Positions 54,928 through 63,719 are shown, numbered from the stretch's first letter. The stretch is DNA of 64,000 bases from CALBPI01 sp942491885 (GCA_942491885.1 CALOCQ010000008.1:124001-188000), one strand, 5' to 3'. Notes: a model not told the origin generated them from the sequence alone. Made by a program: numbers and translations.

Positions 54928-55695
54928 TTACTTCGGTTGCATACGAATGGCGCCGTCCAGGCGGATAGTCTCGCCGTTCAACATCGTGTTGGTGTAGATG
55001 TAGGACGCAAGGTCCGCATACTCTTCCGGCGTGCCGAGTCGCTTCGGGAATGGGATTTGCTCGGCCAGTGATTGCTGGGTTTCCTCCGGCAGGCCGGCCA
55101 TCATCGGCGTCATGAAGATGCCCGGCGCGATGGTCATCACGCGAATCCCGAATCGAGCAAGCTCACGCGCCATCGGTAACATCATACCGACGATACCGCC
55201 CTTGGATGCCGAGTAACCGGCCTGACCGATCTGGCCTTCAAATGCCGCCACCGAGGCGGTGTTGACGATAACGCCGCGTTCGCCGTCGGCTTCCGGTGCG
55301 TTATTTTGCATGACGTAGGCGGCTTCTTTCGCGACATTGAACGAGCCGACCAGATTGACCATGATCGTGCGTGCAAAGTAGTCGCTTTGCATCGTTCCTT
55401 CGCGACCGAGAACGCGACCAGGCGCGACGATGCCGGCGCAGTTAACCGCGAATGTGATGCCGTCCATGTGTGTTGCAGCCTTGCCGATCGCCGCCTTGAC
55501 GTCGGCTTCGCTGCTGACATCGGTGCGCAGGTAAATGGTGTCGTTGCCGAGGTCGGCCGCCGCAGTATTGCCGGCCTCGTCGTTGATATCCATCAGTACG
55601 ACCTTGCCGCCTGCGTTGACGATTTGACGTGCCGTTGCAAGACCGAGACCGGATGCGCCGCCAGTTATTACCGCTTTAGCATGACCGATTTTCAT
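54928..55695 (-). CDS. SDR 3-hydroxyacyl-CoA dehydrogenase (HSD10-like)
   Basis: The 255-residue SDR has AVITGGASGLGLATARQIV, NCAGIV, and the Tyr-Lys pair in AGYSASKGGIVGMM. The FMTPMMAGLPEETQQSLAEQIPFP block, given by position at about 198-220, is characteristic of type-2 3-hydroxyacyl-CoA dehydrogenases. It would oxidise 3-hydroxyacyl-CoA with NAD. It lies 28 bases downstream of the thiolase gene on the same strand, forming the last two steps of a beta-oxidation cycle. Confidence 0.9.
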   Translation of the reverse strand: MKIGHAKAVITGGASGLGLATARQIVNAGGKVVLMDINDEAGNTAAADLGNDTIYLRTDVSSEADVKAAIGKAATHMDGITFAVNCAGIVAPGRVLGREGTMQSDYFARTIMVNLVGSFNVAKEAAYVMQNNAPEADGERGVIVNTASVAAFEGQIGQAGYSASKGGIVGMMLPMARELARFGIRVMTIAPGIFMTPMMAGLPEETQQSLAEQIPFPKRLGTPEEYADLASYIYTNTMLNGETIRLDGAIRMQPK

Positions 55696-55723
55696 TCAGA
55701 TTCTCCGTGTATTCGAGCTGGGG

Positions 55724-56905
55724 TCAGAGTGTTTCAACGGCGATGGCGACTGCCTCGCCGCCGCCAAGGCACAGCGACGCGATACCGCGTTTGCCGCCGC
55801 GATGTTTCAGCGCGTGCAATAACGTCACGATAATACGCGCACCGGACGCCCCTATGGGGTGGCCCAACGCGCAGGCGCCGCCGTTAACGTTCACCTTGTC
55901 ATGCGGGATGCCGAGATCATGCATCGCGGCCATGGTGACGCACGCGAACGCTTCGTTGATTTCATAGAGATCAACGGTCGCCGGCGTCCAGTCCAGGCGT
56001 TCGTGCAGGGCGCGGATCGCGCCGACCGGCGCCGTCGTAAACCACTCCGGCGCATGTGCAAAGCCGCTGTGCGCAACGATACGTGCCAGCGGCGTGATGT
56101 TGCGCTGCTTCGCGTCGGCTGCGGTCATCAACACCAGGCTCGCCGCCCCGTCGGAGATCGACGACGAGCTGGCGGCCGTTACCGTGCCGTCCCTGGCAAA
56201 AGCCGGGCGCAGCGTGGGTATCTTTTCCGGGTTGGCGCGATAAGGCTCTTCGTCGCGGTCGACGGTGGTTTCAGCGCGCCGCGTCGCTACCGTGACGGGT
56301 GCGATTTCGTCGGCAAATACACCGTTGTCGCACGCGTGCAGTGCCCGCTCGACGGATGCGAGGCTGAAAGTGTCCTGTTGCTCGCGCGTAAAGCCGTAGT
56401 GCGCGGCCGTGCGCTCGGCAAACACCCCCATCATATTGCCGTCATAGGGGTTTTGCAGGCCGTCGAAGAACATGTGGTCGAGCACCTCCTGATGTCCCAT
56501 GCGGTAGCCGGCGCGAGCTTTGGGCAACAAATAGGGCGCATTCGTCATCGATTCCATGCCGCCGGCAACAGCGATGCTGGCACTGCCGGCGCGAATCAGG
56601 TCATGCGCGAACATGACGGCCTTCATACCTGAGCCGCACACCTTATTAACGGTCGTTGCACCACACGATTGGGGGATGCCGGCCGCTAACGTGGCTTGTC
56701 TGGCCGGTGCTTGCCCCAGGCCCGCCGGCAACACACAACCCAAAATGGCCTCAGAGATGTCTTGCGGGTCCAGTTTGATGTCGGCCAGCGCGGCGCGCGT
56801 CGCCGCTGCGGACAAATCAGGCGCGCTGACGGGACCTAGTGCGCCCTGAAATGCGCCAATCGGCGTGCGCCGTGCGCTGGCGATCACGATGCTGTCGTGA
56901 CTCAT
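55724..56905 (-). CDS. Acetyl-CoA acyltransferase (thiolase)
   Basis: The 393-residue enzyme has the nucleophile in NKVCGSGMKAVMFAHD, the His in GGACALGHPIGASGAR and the second Cys in ASLCLGGGEAVAIAVE. It cleaves 3-oxoacyl-CoA with CoA, or condenses two acetyl-CoA. GAGGAAG seven bases before the ATG is a strong ribosome site. It heads an operon with the HSD10-like SDR. Degradative versus biosynthetic direction cannot be decided from sequence. Confidence 0.93.
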   Translation of the reverse strand: MSHDSIVIASARRTPIGAFQGALGPVSAPDLSAAATRAALADIKLDPQDISEAILGCVLPAGLGQAPARQATLAAGIPQSCGATTVNKVCGSGMKAVMFAHDLIRAGSASIAVAGGMESMTNAPYLLPKARAGYRMGHQEVLDHMFFDGLQNPYDGNMMGVFAERTAAHYGFTREQQDTFSLASVERALHACDNGVFADEIAPVTVATRRAETTVDRDEEPYRANPEKIPTLRPAFARDGTVTAASSSSISDGAASLVLMTAADAKQRNITPLARIVAHSGFAHAPEWFTTAPVGAIRALHERLDWTPATVDLYEINEAFACVTMAAMHDLGIPHDKVNVNGGACALGHPIGASGARIIVTLLHALKHRGGKRGIASLCLGGGEAVAIAVETL

Positions 56906-56991
56906 ATGTAGCTTCCTCAGGATGTTCTTGTGCGTTAGGCGCAGTATTCTGACCGATTAAACCCCTTGTTGCACGCGGTGCGCACTTGGCA

Positions 56992-57016
56992 CGGCGTTCA
57001 GACGCCGCTTTTTTTT
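56992..57016 (+). terminator. Intrinsic terminator with no plus-strand gene upstream
   Basis: CGGCGT-TCAG-ACGCCG followed by C and eight T residues is a classical terminator on the plus strand. The nearest plus-strand gene to its left ends 2 kb away at 54907. It precedes the promoter of the TonB operon. Confidence 0.7.
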
Positions 57017-57138
57017 CCCCACCGATTCTGCTAGCTTTTGGCAGTTCATCAGGCTTGCAGGTTTTGCTCGCAAAGCTTCGCGGTTTTGATGCAGGGGGAG
57101 AGTAGAACGCTCGTTTTCGGTGCCGTAGCGGTTGTTTA

Positions 57139-57165
57139 TTGACCGCCGCGGGGCCCACGTATACA
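57139..57165 (+). promoter_or_regulatory. Probable promoter of the TonB operon
   Basis: TTGACC (57139-57144) and TATACA (57160-57165) are separated by 15 bases; with TACAAA as -10 the spacing is 17. The DUF3450 ATG lies 20 bases beyond, with AGGGA as ribosome site. Confidence 0.55.
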
Positions 57166-57184
57166 AAAATCAGGGAATTTCTTA

Positions 57185-57985
57185 ATGTCGTTGTTTTTCT
57201 CAATTGGCAGCGGGACGCGCGCTGTATCGAAAATCGCCGCAATGCTCGCGGCCACGTCGCTGCTCGCGCAGCCGGCGCTGGCGCAACAGGCGGTGAAGCG
57301 CGTTATTGGCGAGCAGGGCACCTTTGACAAGGGCTCAAAGGAATCGCAACAGAAGGTCACGCGTTACGCACAACAAACCACTGAGCTGTTGGGCGAATAC
57401 CGGATTACCTTGCAGCAGCTCGACCGCGTACGCGTCTACAACGCTAACCTCTCGGCTATCGTCGATGACCAACAGGCGCAGATCGACGAGATCCGGCAGC
57501 AGCTGGAAGACTTCGGCAACACCGAGCAAGGCATCGTGCCGCTGATGCTCGAAATGATTGCCGACCTGAAGTCTTTCGTCGCGCTTGATATGCCGTTCCA
57601 GCAGACGGAACGTGAGAATCGCGTTGCCAATCTCGAAGACAATATGACCGACTCCAACCTCGCGGTTTCCGAAAAATACCGCCAGATTATGGAGGCCTAC
57701 AAGATCGAAGCCGGTTTCGGCCGTACGATCGAGGCCTACGAAGGCACGGTAAATATCGACGGCGTCAACACATCGGTGGATTTCCTGCGTGTTGGTCGCG
57801 TCGTGCTGGCATACCAGACTCGCGACAAATCAGTCACCGGCCTTTGGAACAAGCAGGCCCGCCAGTGGGAAGTTGCTGACTCCGGCTATCGTCGTGCGGT
57901 AACCGATGGTTTGTTATTGGCCAAGAAACAGGCAGCGCCCACGTTGCTCACCTTGCCGGTTCCCGGCGCGGAGGCCGCACAATGA
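57185..57985 (+). CDS. DUF3450 protein, TonB-system accessory
   Basis: The 266-residue protein has a signal peptide (cleavage after LAQPALAQ) and a long helical, coiled-coil-like N-terminal half. The C-terminal half carries RIEAYEGTVNIDGV-type residues (TIEAYEGTVNIDGVNTSV). It matches DUF3450, found at the head of TtpC-type TonB clusters. It would be periplasmic and might organise the ExbB-like channel; this is inferred from conserved neighbourhood. Its stop overlaps the next gene (ATGA). Confidence 0.88.
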   Translation: MSLFFSIGSGTRAVSKIAAMLAATSLLAQPALAQQAVKRVIGEQGTFDKGSKESQQKVTRYAQQTTELLGEYRITLQQLDRVRVYNANLSAIVDDQQAQIDEIRQQLEDFGNTEQGIVPLMLEMIADLKSFVALDMPFQQTERENRVANLEDNMTDSNLAVSEKYRQIMEAYKIEAGFGRTIEAYEGTVNIDGVNTSVDFLRVGRVVLAYQTRDKSVTGLWNKQARQWEVADSGYRRAVTDGLLLAKKQAAPTLLTLPVPGAEAAQ

Positions 57986-59364
57986 AGTCTTTAATAATGA
58001 ATTCAGCCAACAGCCGCATCGTGCTTCGTCTCTCACAGCTGGTGGCGCTGGTCGCCGTCTGGACAATGCTTGCCCCGTGGGCGAGTGCGCAGTCGACGCT
58101 CGATGAGCTGCTGCAGGAAGTGCGTCGCGAAGGCCGTGAAATTTCGGCCGAGAACAGACAGCGCGAACAGGAATTTCTGAGCAAGAGAAACCAGCAGCGT
58201 GCGCTGCTGGATAGCGTCAAAGCCTCGCTTGCGGCGGAACAGCGTCGCAGTGAGACATTGAAGGCATCATTTGATAACAATGAGCTTGCACTGACCGATC
58301 TTGAGGAAACACTGAGAATTCGACTCGGCGACATCGGTGAGTTGTTCGGCGTTGTGCGCCAGGCGGCCGGCGAGGCCAATGGCATGGTCGACACGTCGTT
58401 GCTGACCGTGCAAAACCCCGATCGCGGCGACATCGCCACCGAGTTGGGTCAGGCCAAGAAATTGCCGTCTATCGATGAATTGCGCCAGCTGCAGTATCTG
58501 TTGCTTGAGGAAATGGCCGGATCGGGTTCCGTGCAGAGATTTTCGAGCGATGTACGTGATGCTTCCGGCGCGGTAGTTACTGGTGACGTGGTTCGCATTG
58601 GTCTGTTCAACACGGTCAACGAAAGCGGTTTTCTCGTGTATAGCGCCGCGACCAACACGCTGCAGGTTCTGGATCCGCAACCGGCGGGCCGCTATACAGG
58701 ACCGGCTCAGGCCTTTTTCTCCGTACCGGCGGGCCAATTAGCCCAGTTTCCGGTGGATCCGTCGCGCGGCACCCTGCTCGGGCTTGAAACCAAGAAAGCG
58801 ACGATTAGCGAACGTATCAAGCAGGGTGGTCCGGTGGGTTACGTAATCATCGCGATCGGCCTGATCGGTATCGGTATTTCTATCTGGCGTCTGCTGGTGC
58901 TGTCGGGCATAAACTCGAAAATGCGCAAACAGCTGAAGAGCGAAGAGCCGTCGGAAAACAATCCGCTGGGTCGAATTCTCGCGGTCTATACGGGTAACCG
59001 CGAGGCCGATACCGAGACACTCGAGCTCAAGCTGGACGAGGCTATTCTGCGAGAGGTTCCGCCTCTCGAGACCGGCCAGTCGATCATCAAGGTATTCGCA
59101 GCCGTTGCGCCACTGCTCGGTCTGCTCGGTACGGTAGTTGGCATGATCAACACCTTCCAGGCAATCACGTTGTTCGGAACCGGTGATCCGAAGCTGATGG
59201 CGGGTGGTATTTCCGAGGCGCTGGTCACCACGATGCTGGGCTTGATTGTCGCGATTCCTCTGGTCTTTATGCACACCATCGTATCGGGTCGCAGTCGCAC
59301 TCTGGTCGAGGTGCTGGAAGAGCAGAGTGCCGGCATGATCGCGCGCCACTCCGAAGGCGCGTGA
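57982..59364 (+). CDS. TtpC-like MotA/TolQ/ExbB family protein
   Basis: The 460-residue protein has a signal peptide (about 1-37) and a periplasmic coiled coil (about 38-110). A folded periplasmic part follows, then a C-terminal MotA/TolQ/ExbB channel domain (about 290-455) with APLLGLLGTVVGMINTFQAI and GISEALVTTMLGLIVAIPL. The enlarged N-terminus distinguishes it from ExbB and matches TtpC of the Vibrio TonB2 system. It would add to a proton-driven complex with the ExbB and ExbD genes just downstream (10-base gap). Confidence 0.9.
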   Translation: MKSLIMNSANSRIVLRLSQLVALVAVWTMLAPWASAQSTLDELLQEVRREGREISAENRQREQEFLSKRNQQRALLDSVKASLAAEQRRSETLKASFDNNELALTDLEETLRIRLGDIGELFGVVRQAAGEANGMVDTSLLTVQNPDRGDIATELGQAKKLPSIDELRQLQYLLLEEMAGSGSVQRFSSDVRDASGAVVTGDVVRIGLFNTVNESGFLVYSAATNTLQVLDPQPAGRYTGPAQAFFSVPAGQLAQFPVDPSRGTLLGLETKKATISERIKQGGPVGYVIIAIGLIGIGISIWRLLVLSGINSKMRKQLKSEEPSENNPLGRILAVYTGNREADTETLELKLDEAILREVPPLETGQSIIKVFAAVAPLLGLLGTVVGMINTFQAITLFGTGDPKLMAGGISEALVTTMLGLIVAIPLVFMHTIVSGRSRTLVEVLEEQSAGMIARHSEGA

Positions 59365-59374
59365 GGGGCGGGCC

Positions 59375-59899
59375 ATGTATTTTATTGACGCCCCGTTTAT
59401 CGCACTGCGCACGTTCTTTGAAATGGGCGGCCCTGTGTTGTACCTGATTCTGATCGCGACGATCGTGATGTGGACCTTCATCATCGAGCGCATGTGGTTT
59501 TTTCGCTCGGTGCTGCCGAGCCGCAAGCAGCAAGCGGCCGAAGAGTGGCAGTCACGTCGCGACCAGACCTCCTGGTATGCGCATCGAGTCCGGGATTTGA
59601 TGATTTCCGAGGTCTCGATCGAGGCGCGGCGGTTTATGCCGATAATCACCACGATCATGGCGCTGCTGCCGCTGCTGGGTCTGTTTGGCACTGTGTACGG
59701 CATGATCCAGGTGTTCGAGATTATGGCGTTTCATGGCACCGGAAACGCGCGGCTGATGGCGGGTGGCGTATCGCAGGCAACGATCCCTACTATGGCGGGT
59801 CTGGTTGCGGCACTATCGGGACTGTACGTATCAGTGCTGCTCGAACGTCGTGCCAAGCGCGAAGTGGCCTCGCTTGAAGACATGATGGTCTACCTCTAA
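59375..59899 (+). CDS. exbB: ExbB proton channel protein
   Basis: The 174-residue MotA/TolQ/ExbB protein has three membrane helices. IMALLPLLGLFGTVYGMIQVFEIMA and GVSQATIPTMAGLVAALSG contain the residues lining the proton path; the positions are about residues 90-114 and 129-147. It pairs with ExbD to power TonB. It lies between the TtpC-like gene and two exbD genes. Confidence 0.93.
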   Translation: MYFIDAPFIALRTFFEMGGPVLYLILIATIVMWTFIIERMWFFRSVLPSRKQQAAEEWQSRRDQTSWYAHRVRDLMISEVSIEARRFMPIITTIMALLPLLGLFGTVYGMIQVFEIMAFHGTGNARLMAGGVSQATIPTMAGLVAALSGLYVSVLLERRAKREVASLEDMMVYL

Positions 59900-59923
59900 G
59901 CCGCCAAGGCTACGGAACCAAAT

Positions 59924-60328
59924 ATGAGCAGAAGTAGGAAAGGCGCCCCGGAAGAAGCGGAAATCAACATCACGCCGATGCTTGATGTTGTATTCATCCT
60001 GTTGATCTTTTTCATCGTCACCACATCATTCGTTAAAGAGTCTGGCGTCGACCTGTCGCGCCCGTCGAACCAGCCGCCGAAAGACGTTGAAATATCAGAG
60101 GTGCTGGCGATCAAGATCGACGACACCGGTACGATCACGATTCGCGGCCGCGTCACGGACATACAAGCGGTTCGCGCAAATATTGAGAGCGCGCTGGCGG
60201 TCAAGCCGGACACATCGGTGGTTATCGCCGCCGATCGTGAGTCGGATGCGGGCGTGCTGGTGCGGGTTGTGGATCAGGCGAGGGTCGCTGGTGCGACCAA
60301 GGTATCGCTGGCCGCGTTGGCCAATTAG
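59924..60328 (+). CDS. exbD: ExbD biopolymer transport protein, copy 1
   Basis: The protein has 134 residues with one membrane helix, ITPMLDVVFILLIFFIV, that carries the essential Asp. A periplasmic peptidoglycan-binding-like domain follows. It forms the proton channel with ExbB. A second exbD follows after 12 bases. Confidence 0.93.
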   Translation: MSRSRKGAPEEAEINITPMLDVVFILLIFFIVTTSFVKESGVDLSRPSNQPPKDVEISEVLAIKIDDTGTITIRGRVTDIQAVRANIESALAVKPDTSVVIAADRESDAGVLVRVVDQARVAGATKVSLAALAN

Positions 60329-60340
60329 GCGGAGCAGAAC

Positions 60341-60748
60341 GTGCCAAGACGACATTCAGAACAGCAGGAAGAGACAGAGATTAACATCACTCCGATGTTA
60401 GATATCGTCTTCATCATGTTGATTTTCTTCATTGTTACTACTTCCTTCGTCAAGGAAACGGGTATCGATCCGACGCGCCCCGTGGCCGAAACTGCGGTTT
60501 CAAAGGAGCGCGGTAATATCCTGATCGGTGTGACTGAACAGGGTGATATCTGGTTTAATAAGCAACAGGTTGAGGTGACGTTGATTCGCCAGCGCGTCGA
60601 AGAAGCGCAGGCGGAAAATCCGGAAAGCTCGGCGGTCATCATTGCCGACCAGGGTGCACCGACCGGTGTCGTCATCGACATCATGGATCAGATTCGGTTG
60701 GGTGGGGTGGTCGATATCTCGGTCGCGGCCACGCCGGAAGGCTCTTAA
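60341..60748 (+). CDS. exbD: ExbD biopolymer transport protein, copy 2
   Basis: The 135-residue protein starts with GTG and has the helix ITPMLDIVFIMLIFFIVTTS with the conserved Asp. It is similar to copy 1 in the helix but differs strongly in the periplasmic domain, so it is an old duplicate and not a recent copy. The two may form a mixed ExbD pair in one complex. tonB follows nine bases later. Confidence 0.93.
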   Translation: MPRRHSEQQEETEINITPMLDIVFIMLIFFIVTTSFVKETGIDPTRPVAETAVSKERGNILIGVTEQGDIWFNKQQVEVTLIRQRVEEAQAENPESSAVIIADQGAPTGVVIDIMDQIRLGGVVDISVAATPEGS

Positions 60749-60757
60749 GGAGTACTC

Positions 60758-61381
60758 ATGCGGTTTATTTTCTCGATAGCGGCGGGCGTGGTTGTTGCAC
60801 TGGCTTTGTTCTTGCTGATGCATTTTCTGATCGCCGGGACCCCGAACCTGGGTGATCGTGACAGCGATCGGGCGCAACTCGATTTCGTGCGCGTAAAGCA
60901 GGACGAGATCGAGCAGATCAAAGAGCGGCGCAAACCGCCGGAGCCGGAAAAGCCAAAAGAGCCGCCGCCGCCGCCGAAACTGACGCAGGCCAACAACGAC
61001 AAGCCGCCACCCGACATGCCGGATATTCAGACGCCGCAGATCAACGTTGCGATCTCTACCGGGAGCGGTCCTTATTTGGGTGGCTGGAGCGCTGGCCAAC
61101 AGGCGCCGGAAGGCGACGTCATTCCGATCGTGCGTATCCAGCCCCAGTATCCGCGTGACGCGGCGCTGGAAGGAACTGAAGGCTGGGTGACACTCGAGTT
61201 CACTATTGAAGCCGACGGCACCGTTTCCGACGTGGTGATTCTGGATTCCGACCCGAAGCGCGTCTTTGACCGTAACGCGCGGCGCGCGTTGTACAAGTGG
61301 AAATTCAAGCCTCGCGTAGTAGATGGCCAGGCGGTTGCACGCCGCGCTTCTACGACCATTGATTTCGATCTCGACGGTTAA
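60758..61381 (+). CDS. tonB: Energy transducer TonB
   Basis: The 207-residue protein has an N-terminal membrane helix (about 1-25), a proline-rich spacer (PPEPEKPKEPPPPPK), and the TonB C-terminal domain: IQPQYPRDAALEGTEGWV, then RNARRALYKWKFKPRVVDG. It transmits energy from ExbB/ExbD to outer-membrane receptors. AAGGAG stands just before the ATG. Confidence 0.95.
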   Translation: MRFIFSIAAGVVVALALFLLMHFLIAGTPNLGDRDSDRAQLDFVRVKQDEIEQIKERRKPPEPEKPKEPPPPPKLTQANNDKPPPDMPDIQTPQINVAISTGSGPYLGGWSAGQQAPEGDVIPIVRIQPQYPRDAALEGTEGWVTLEFTIEADGTVSDVVILDSDPKRVFDRNARRALYKWKFKPRVVDGQAVARRASTTIDFDLDG

Positions 61382-61426
61382 CCTCGTCTGACCGGCCCGC
61401 GATTGGTGTCGCGGACAGGAGCAACC

Positions 61427-62701
61427 TTGAACATTAAAACCCCCTTTTTGATTCTGCTTTCCGTGTTGGCATCGCCGATGCTTTTCGCTCAGGACGAGCT
61501 TAACGAGGACCGCGAGATCGTCGAGCGCGAGGTCAAGGCGCAGTCAATGTCCGAGACGGTCTACAAACGCGTCTCAGCTATCCATGATCTTATGGGCGAA
61601 GGTCAAAATGCCGAGGCGCTGAAGCGGGCCGAGGACCTGGAACAAAAAAGCCGTTTGAACGACTACGAGCGTGCGATGGTGTATCAGACAATAGGGTTTC
61701 TGCACGCCAACGAGAACAGTATCAAGAAGGCGATCTCGTACTTCGAGAAGTCAATCGCAGAAAACGCACTGACCACTCAAGCGCAACAGGGGATGCTGTA
61801 TTCGCTGGCCAGTCTTTATCAGGCGGAAAGCCAGTATCGCAAAGCTATCGATACCGCGCGTGAGTGGTTTCGCTACGAGGCGGAACCCAAGCCTGACGCC
61901 TACATGCTGATTGGCTACAGCTTCGCGCAGCTCGAAGAATACAGAAACGCACTGCCTTACGTACAAAAAGCCGTGGCACTGGCCCCGAAGCCACAAGAAT
62001 CCTGGTATCAGCTCGAGCTCGCCATCTATTTCGAGACAAAGCAAATGGCAAAGGCGATCCCGCTTCTTGAGAAAATGATTCAGCTCTGGCCGGACAAAGC
62101 CAACTACTGGGAAACGCTCTCTAGTACGCATATGCAGCTCGGCCATGATCGTGATGCGTTATCGACGATGATGGTTGCCTACCGCAAAGGCCTGGTGGTG
62201 AAGCAGGATAAAATCATCAATCTCGTCAGGCTGAATATGTTCCTTGAGATTCCGTTCACTGCGGGAACTATCCTGGATGAGCAGCTGAGCGCAGGAGTGG
62301 TCGAGCGGGACAAAAAGCATCTTGAGATATTGCAGTCTGCGTGGACCGCCGCTCAGGAATACGACAAGGCGCTGGCGGTTATGGCGGAGCTCGGCGAGCT
62401 TACGGATGATCCTAAGTATGCGATCGATAGCGCCAAGATCTACAACGAGCTGGCGCGCTGGGAGGATGTCATCACCTCGGCAACGACGGCGCTGGATCGT
62501 GGCTACGATAAACGTGGCGAAGCGAACTTGCTGATCGGCACGGCGTATTCGGAGCTGGGTCGTTACCGCGACTCAATCGCTGCATTCCGCGCCGCGGAAG
62601 AGAACGGTACGGCTGAGGAACGGCGCAATGCGCGCGCATGGATCGGCTTCGTCAATGACCGGATGAAAATGGACGCGCCGGTCGCCAGCAACAACAGTTA
62701 G
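61427..62701 (+). CDS. Periplasmic TPR protein of the TonB operon
   Basis: The 424-residue protein has a signal peptide (MNIKTPFLILLSVLASPM) and an array of tetratricopeptide repeats covering most of the chain; SYFEKSIAEN and DALSTMMVAYRKGLV are examples. The TTG start at 61427 has AGGAG six bases upstream. It follows tonB and likely acts in the same complex, as in other TtpC-type clusters; its partner is unknown. Its stop overlaps the convergent PlsC gene. Confidence 0.85.
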   Translation: MNIKTPFLILLSVLASPMLFAQDELNEDREIVEREVKAQSMSETVYKRVSAIHDLMGEGQNAEALKRAEDLEQKSRLNDYERAMVYQTIGFLHANENSIKKAISYFEKSIAENALTTQAQQGMLYSLASLYQAESQYRKAIDTAREWFRYEAEPKPDAYMLIGYSFAQLEEYRNALPYVQKAVALAPKPQESWYQLELAIYFETKQMAKAIPLLEKMIQLWPDKANYWETLSSTHMQLGHDRDALSTMMVAYRKGLVVKQDKIINLVRLNMFLEIPFTAGTILDEQLSAGVVERDKKHLEILQSAWTAAQEYDKALAVMAELGELTDDPKYAIDSAKIYNELARWEDVITSATTALDRGYDKRGEANLLIGTAYSELGRYRDSIAAFRAAEENGTAEERRNARAWIGFVNDRMKMDAPVASNNS

Positions 62702-63471
62702 CGTTGGCCGGCGGTAGCCACCGCCTCCAGATCAGGTTCCTGCAGCGCGCCTGCGATGCGCCCGCGCGCCGTTTGGCTGATCGTCTGTGCATCGGCGCCG
62801 GAAATGAATTCCACGTCGATCGGCGACAGTAGTGTCACCGTGATGCGCCCGGGCCGTGGCAGCCAGCGCTCAGCCGGCAGAATATGCCGCGTGCCGTTGA
62901 TTGCGGCGGGTATGACCGCCATTCCGCCCGCTTTTGCGGCGGCGAAAGCGCCACGATGAAAAGTACGCAATCCCGGTTCGTCGGTGAATGTCCCTTCGGG
63001 GAAAAAACCGAGTGCGCGCCCGGCACGCGCGGCGCGCAGGATCTGGCGGGCCGACGAGGCGCTCTTATGGGCGTGGGAACGATCGACAAAGAATGAATCG
63101 ATACGGCGTAACAGGAAGCCTGCAAGCGGTACGCCATTCATCTCGGCCTTGATCACGAATGAAAAACGCGGCGGCAATACCGCCGTCATTACGATACCGT
63201 CCAGATAGCTTGCATGGTTGGCGACGATGACGCACGGGCCGTCGGGTAGATGCGCCAGACCGTCGCGGTCCGGGCCCGTAGCGGTCAGCAGAAATATCAG
63301 GCGCGTTAGACTGGTGACCGCGTGCTGGCGCAGATGCAGTCCGGGCAAAAGTAATACGGCGAGCAGCGCGACCAACGCGCAGGCGGCGAAAACCAGAATA
63401 AACCAGATGCCGAACAGGGCATGGGCGATGTGGCGTAACACGCTCAAAATCACGTCTGTCAGGCGCTTCAT
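62698..63471 (-). CDS. PlsC-like lysophospholipid acyltransferase
   Basis: The 257-residue protein has an N-terminal membrane helix and the motifs VANHASYLDG, IDSFFVDRSHAHKSAS and FFPEGTFTDEPGL. It would acylate lysophosphatidic acid or a related lysolipid at the inner membrane. It is a second acyltransferase besides the OlsA-like one, so one may be the housekeeping PlsC. A CRP-like palindrome lies 22 bases before its ATG. Confidence 0.9.
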   Translation of the reverse strand: MKRLTDVILSVLRHIAHALFGIWFILVFAACALVALLAVLLLPGLHLRQHAVTSLTRLIFLLTATGPDRDGLAHLPDGPCVIVANHASYLDGIVMTAVLPPRFSFVIKAEMNGVPLAGFLLRRIDSFFVDRSHAHKSASSARQILRAARAGRALGFFPEGTFTDEPGLRTFHRGAFAAAKAGGMAVIPAAINGTRHILPAERWLPRPGRITVTLLSPIDVEFISGADAQTISQTARGRIAGALQEPDLEAVATAGQR

Positions 63472-63492
63472 GGATTATGTCTCAATGTGTTT

Positions 63493-63508
63493 TGTGAACC
63501 ATGTCACT
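63493..63508. promoter_or_regulatory. CRP/Vfr-like palindrome 1
   Basis: TGTGAACCATGTCACT fits TGTGA-N6-TCACA with one mismatch in the right arm. It lies between the divergent plsC-like and xerD genes, close to the plsC start. Confidence 0.4.
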
Positions 63509-63531
63509 TTATGTTAACGATTACAGGGTTC

Positions 63532-63547
63532 TGTGACCGCGATCACG
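63532..63547. promoter_or_regulatory. CRP/Vfr-like palindrome 2
   Basis: TGTGACCGCGATCACG matches TGTGA-N6-TCACA with one mismatch. Its centre lies 39 bases from that of palindrome 1, which may allow cooperative binding. Confidence 0.4.
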
Positions 63548-63601
63548 GCATCTGCGCCGGTCTCAGTGAAATACTCCTCCAACGCGGCGAAAGAGCATCG
63601 A

Positions 63602-63682
63602 ATGAGCGGGTGTTCCAAGCTGTTTCGTAACACTTTAATCCTCCCGCCAAACGCCCTGATGCGCTGGCTGGACGCCGGCTAA
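63602..63682 (+). CDS. Possible 26-residue leader peptide
   Basis: A short frame encodes MSGCSKLFRNTLILPPNALM plus six residues (RWLDAG) before TAA. AAAGAG precedes it. It ends 37 bases before xerD, and its composition is plausible for a leader, but length alone gives little support. Confidence 0.25.
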   Translation: MSGCSKLFRNTLILPPNALMRWLDAG

Positions 63683-63719
63683 ATCAACGTCGGGCATGCG
63701 CGGGACGAGCAGTATACAG

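Noticed and set aside
58738..59703. 321-residue minus-strand frame across the TtpC-like and exbB genes
   Set aside because: Antisense to two conserved membrane proteins; low-complexity Arg/Gln composition.
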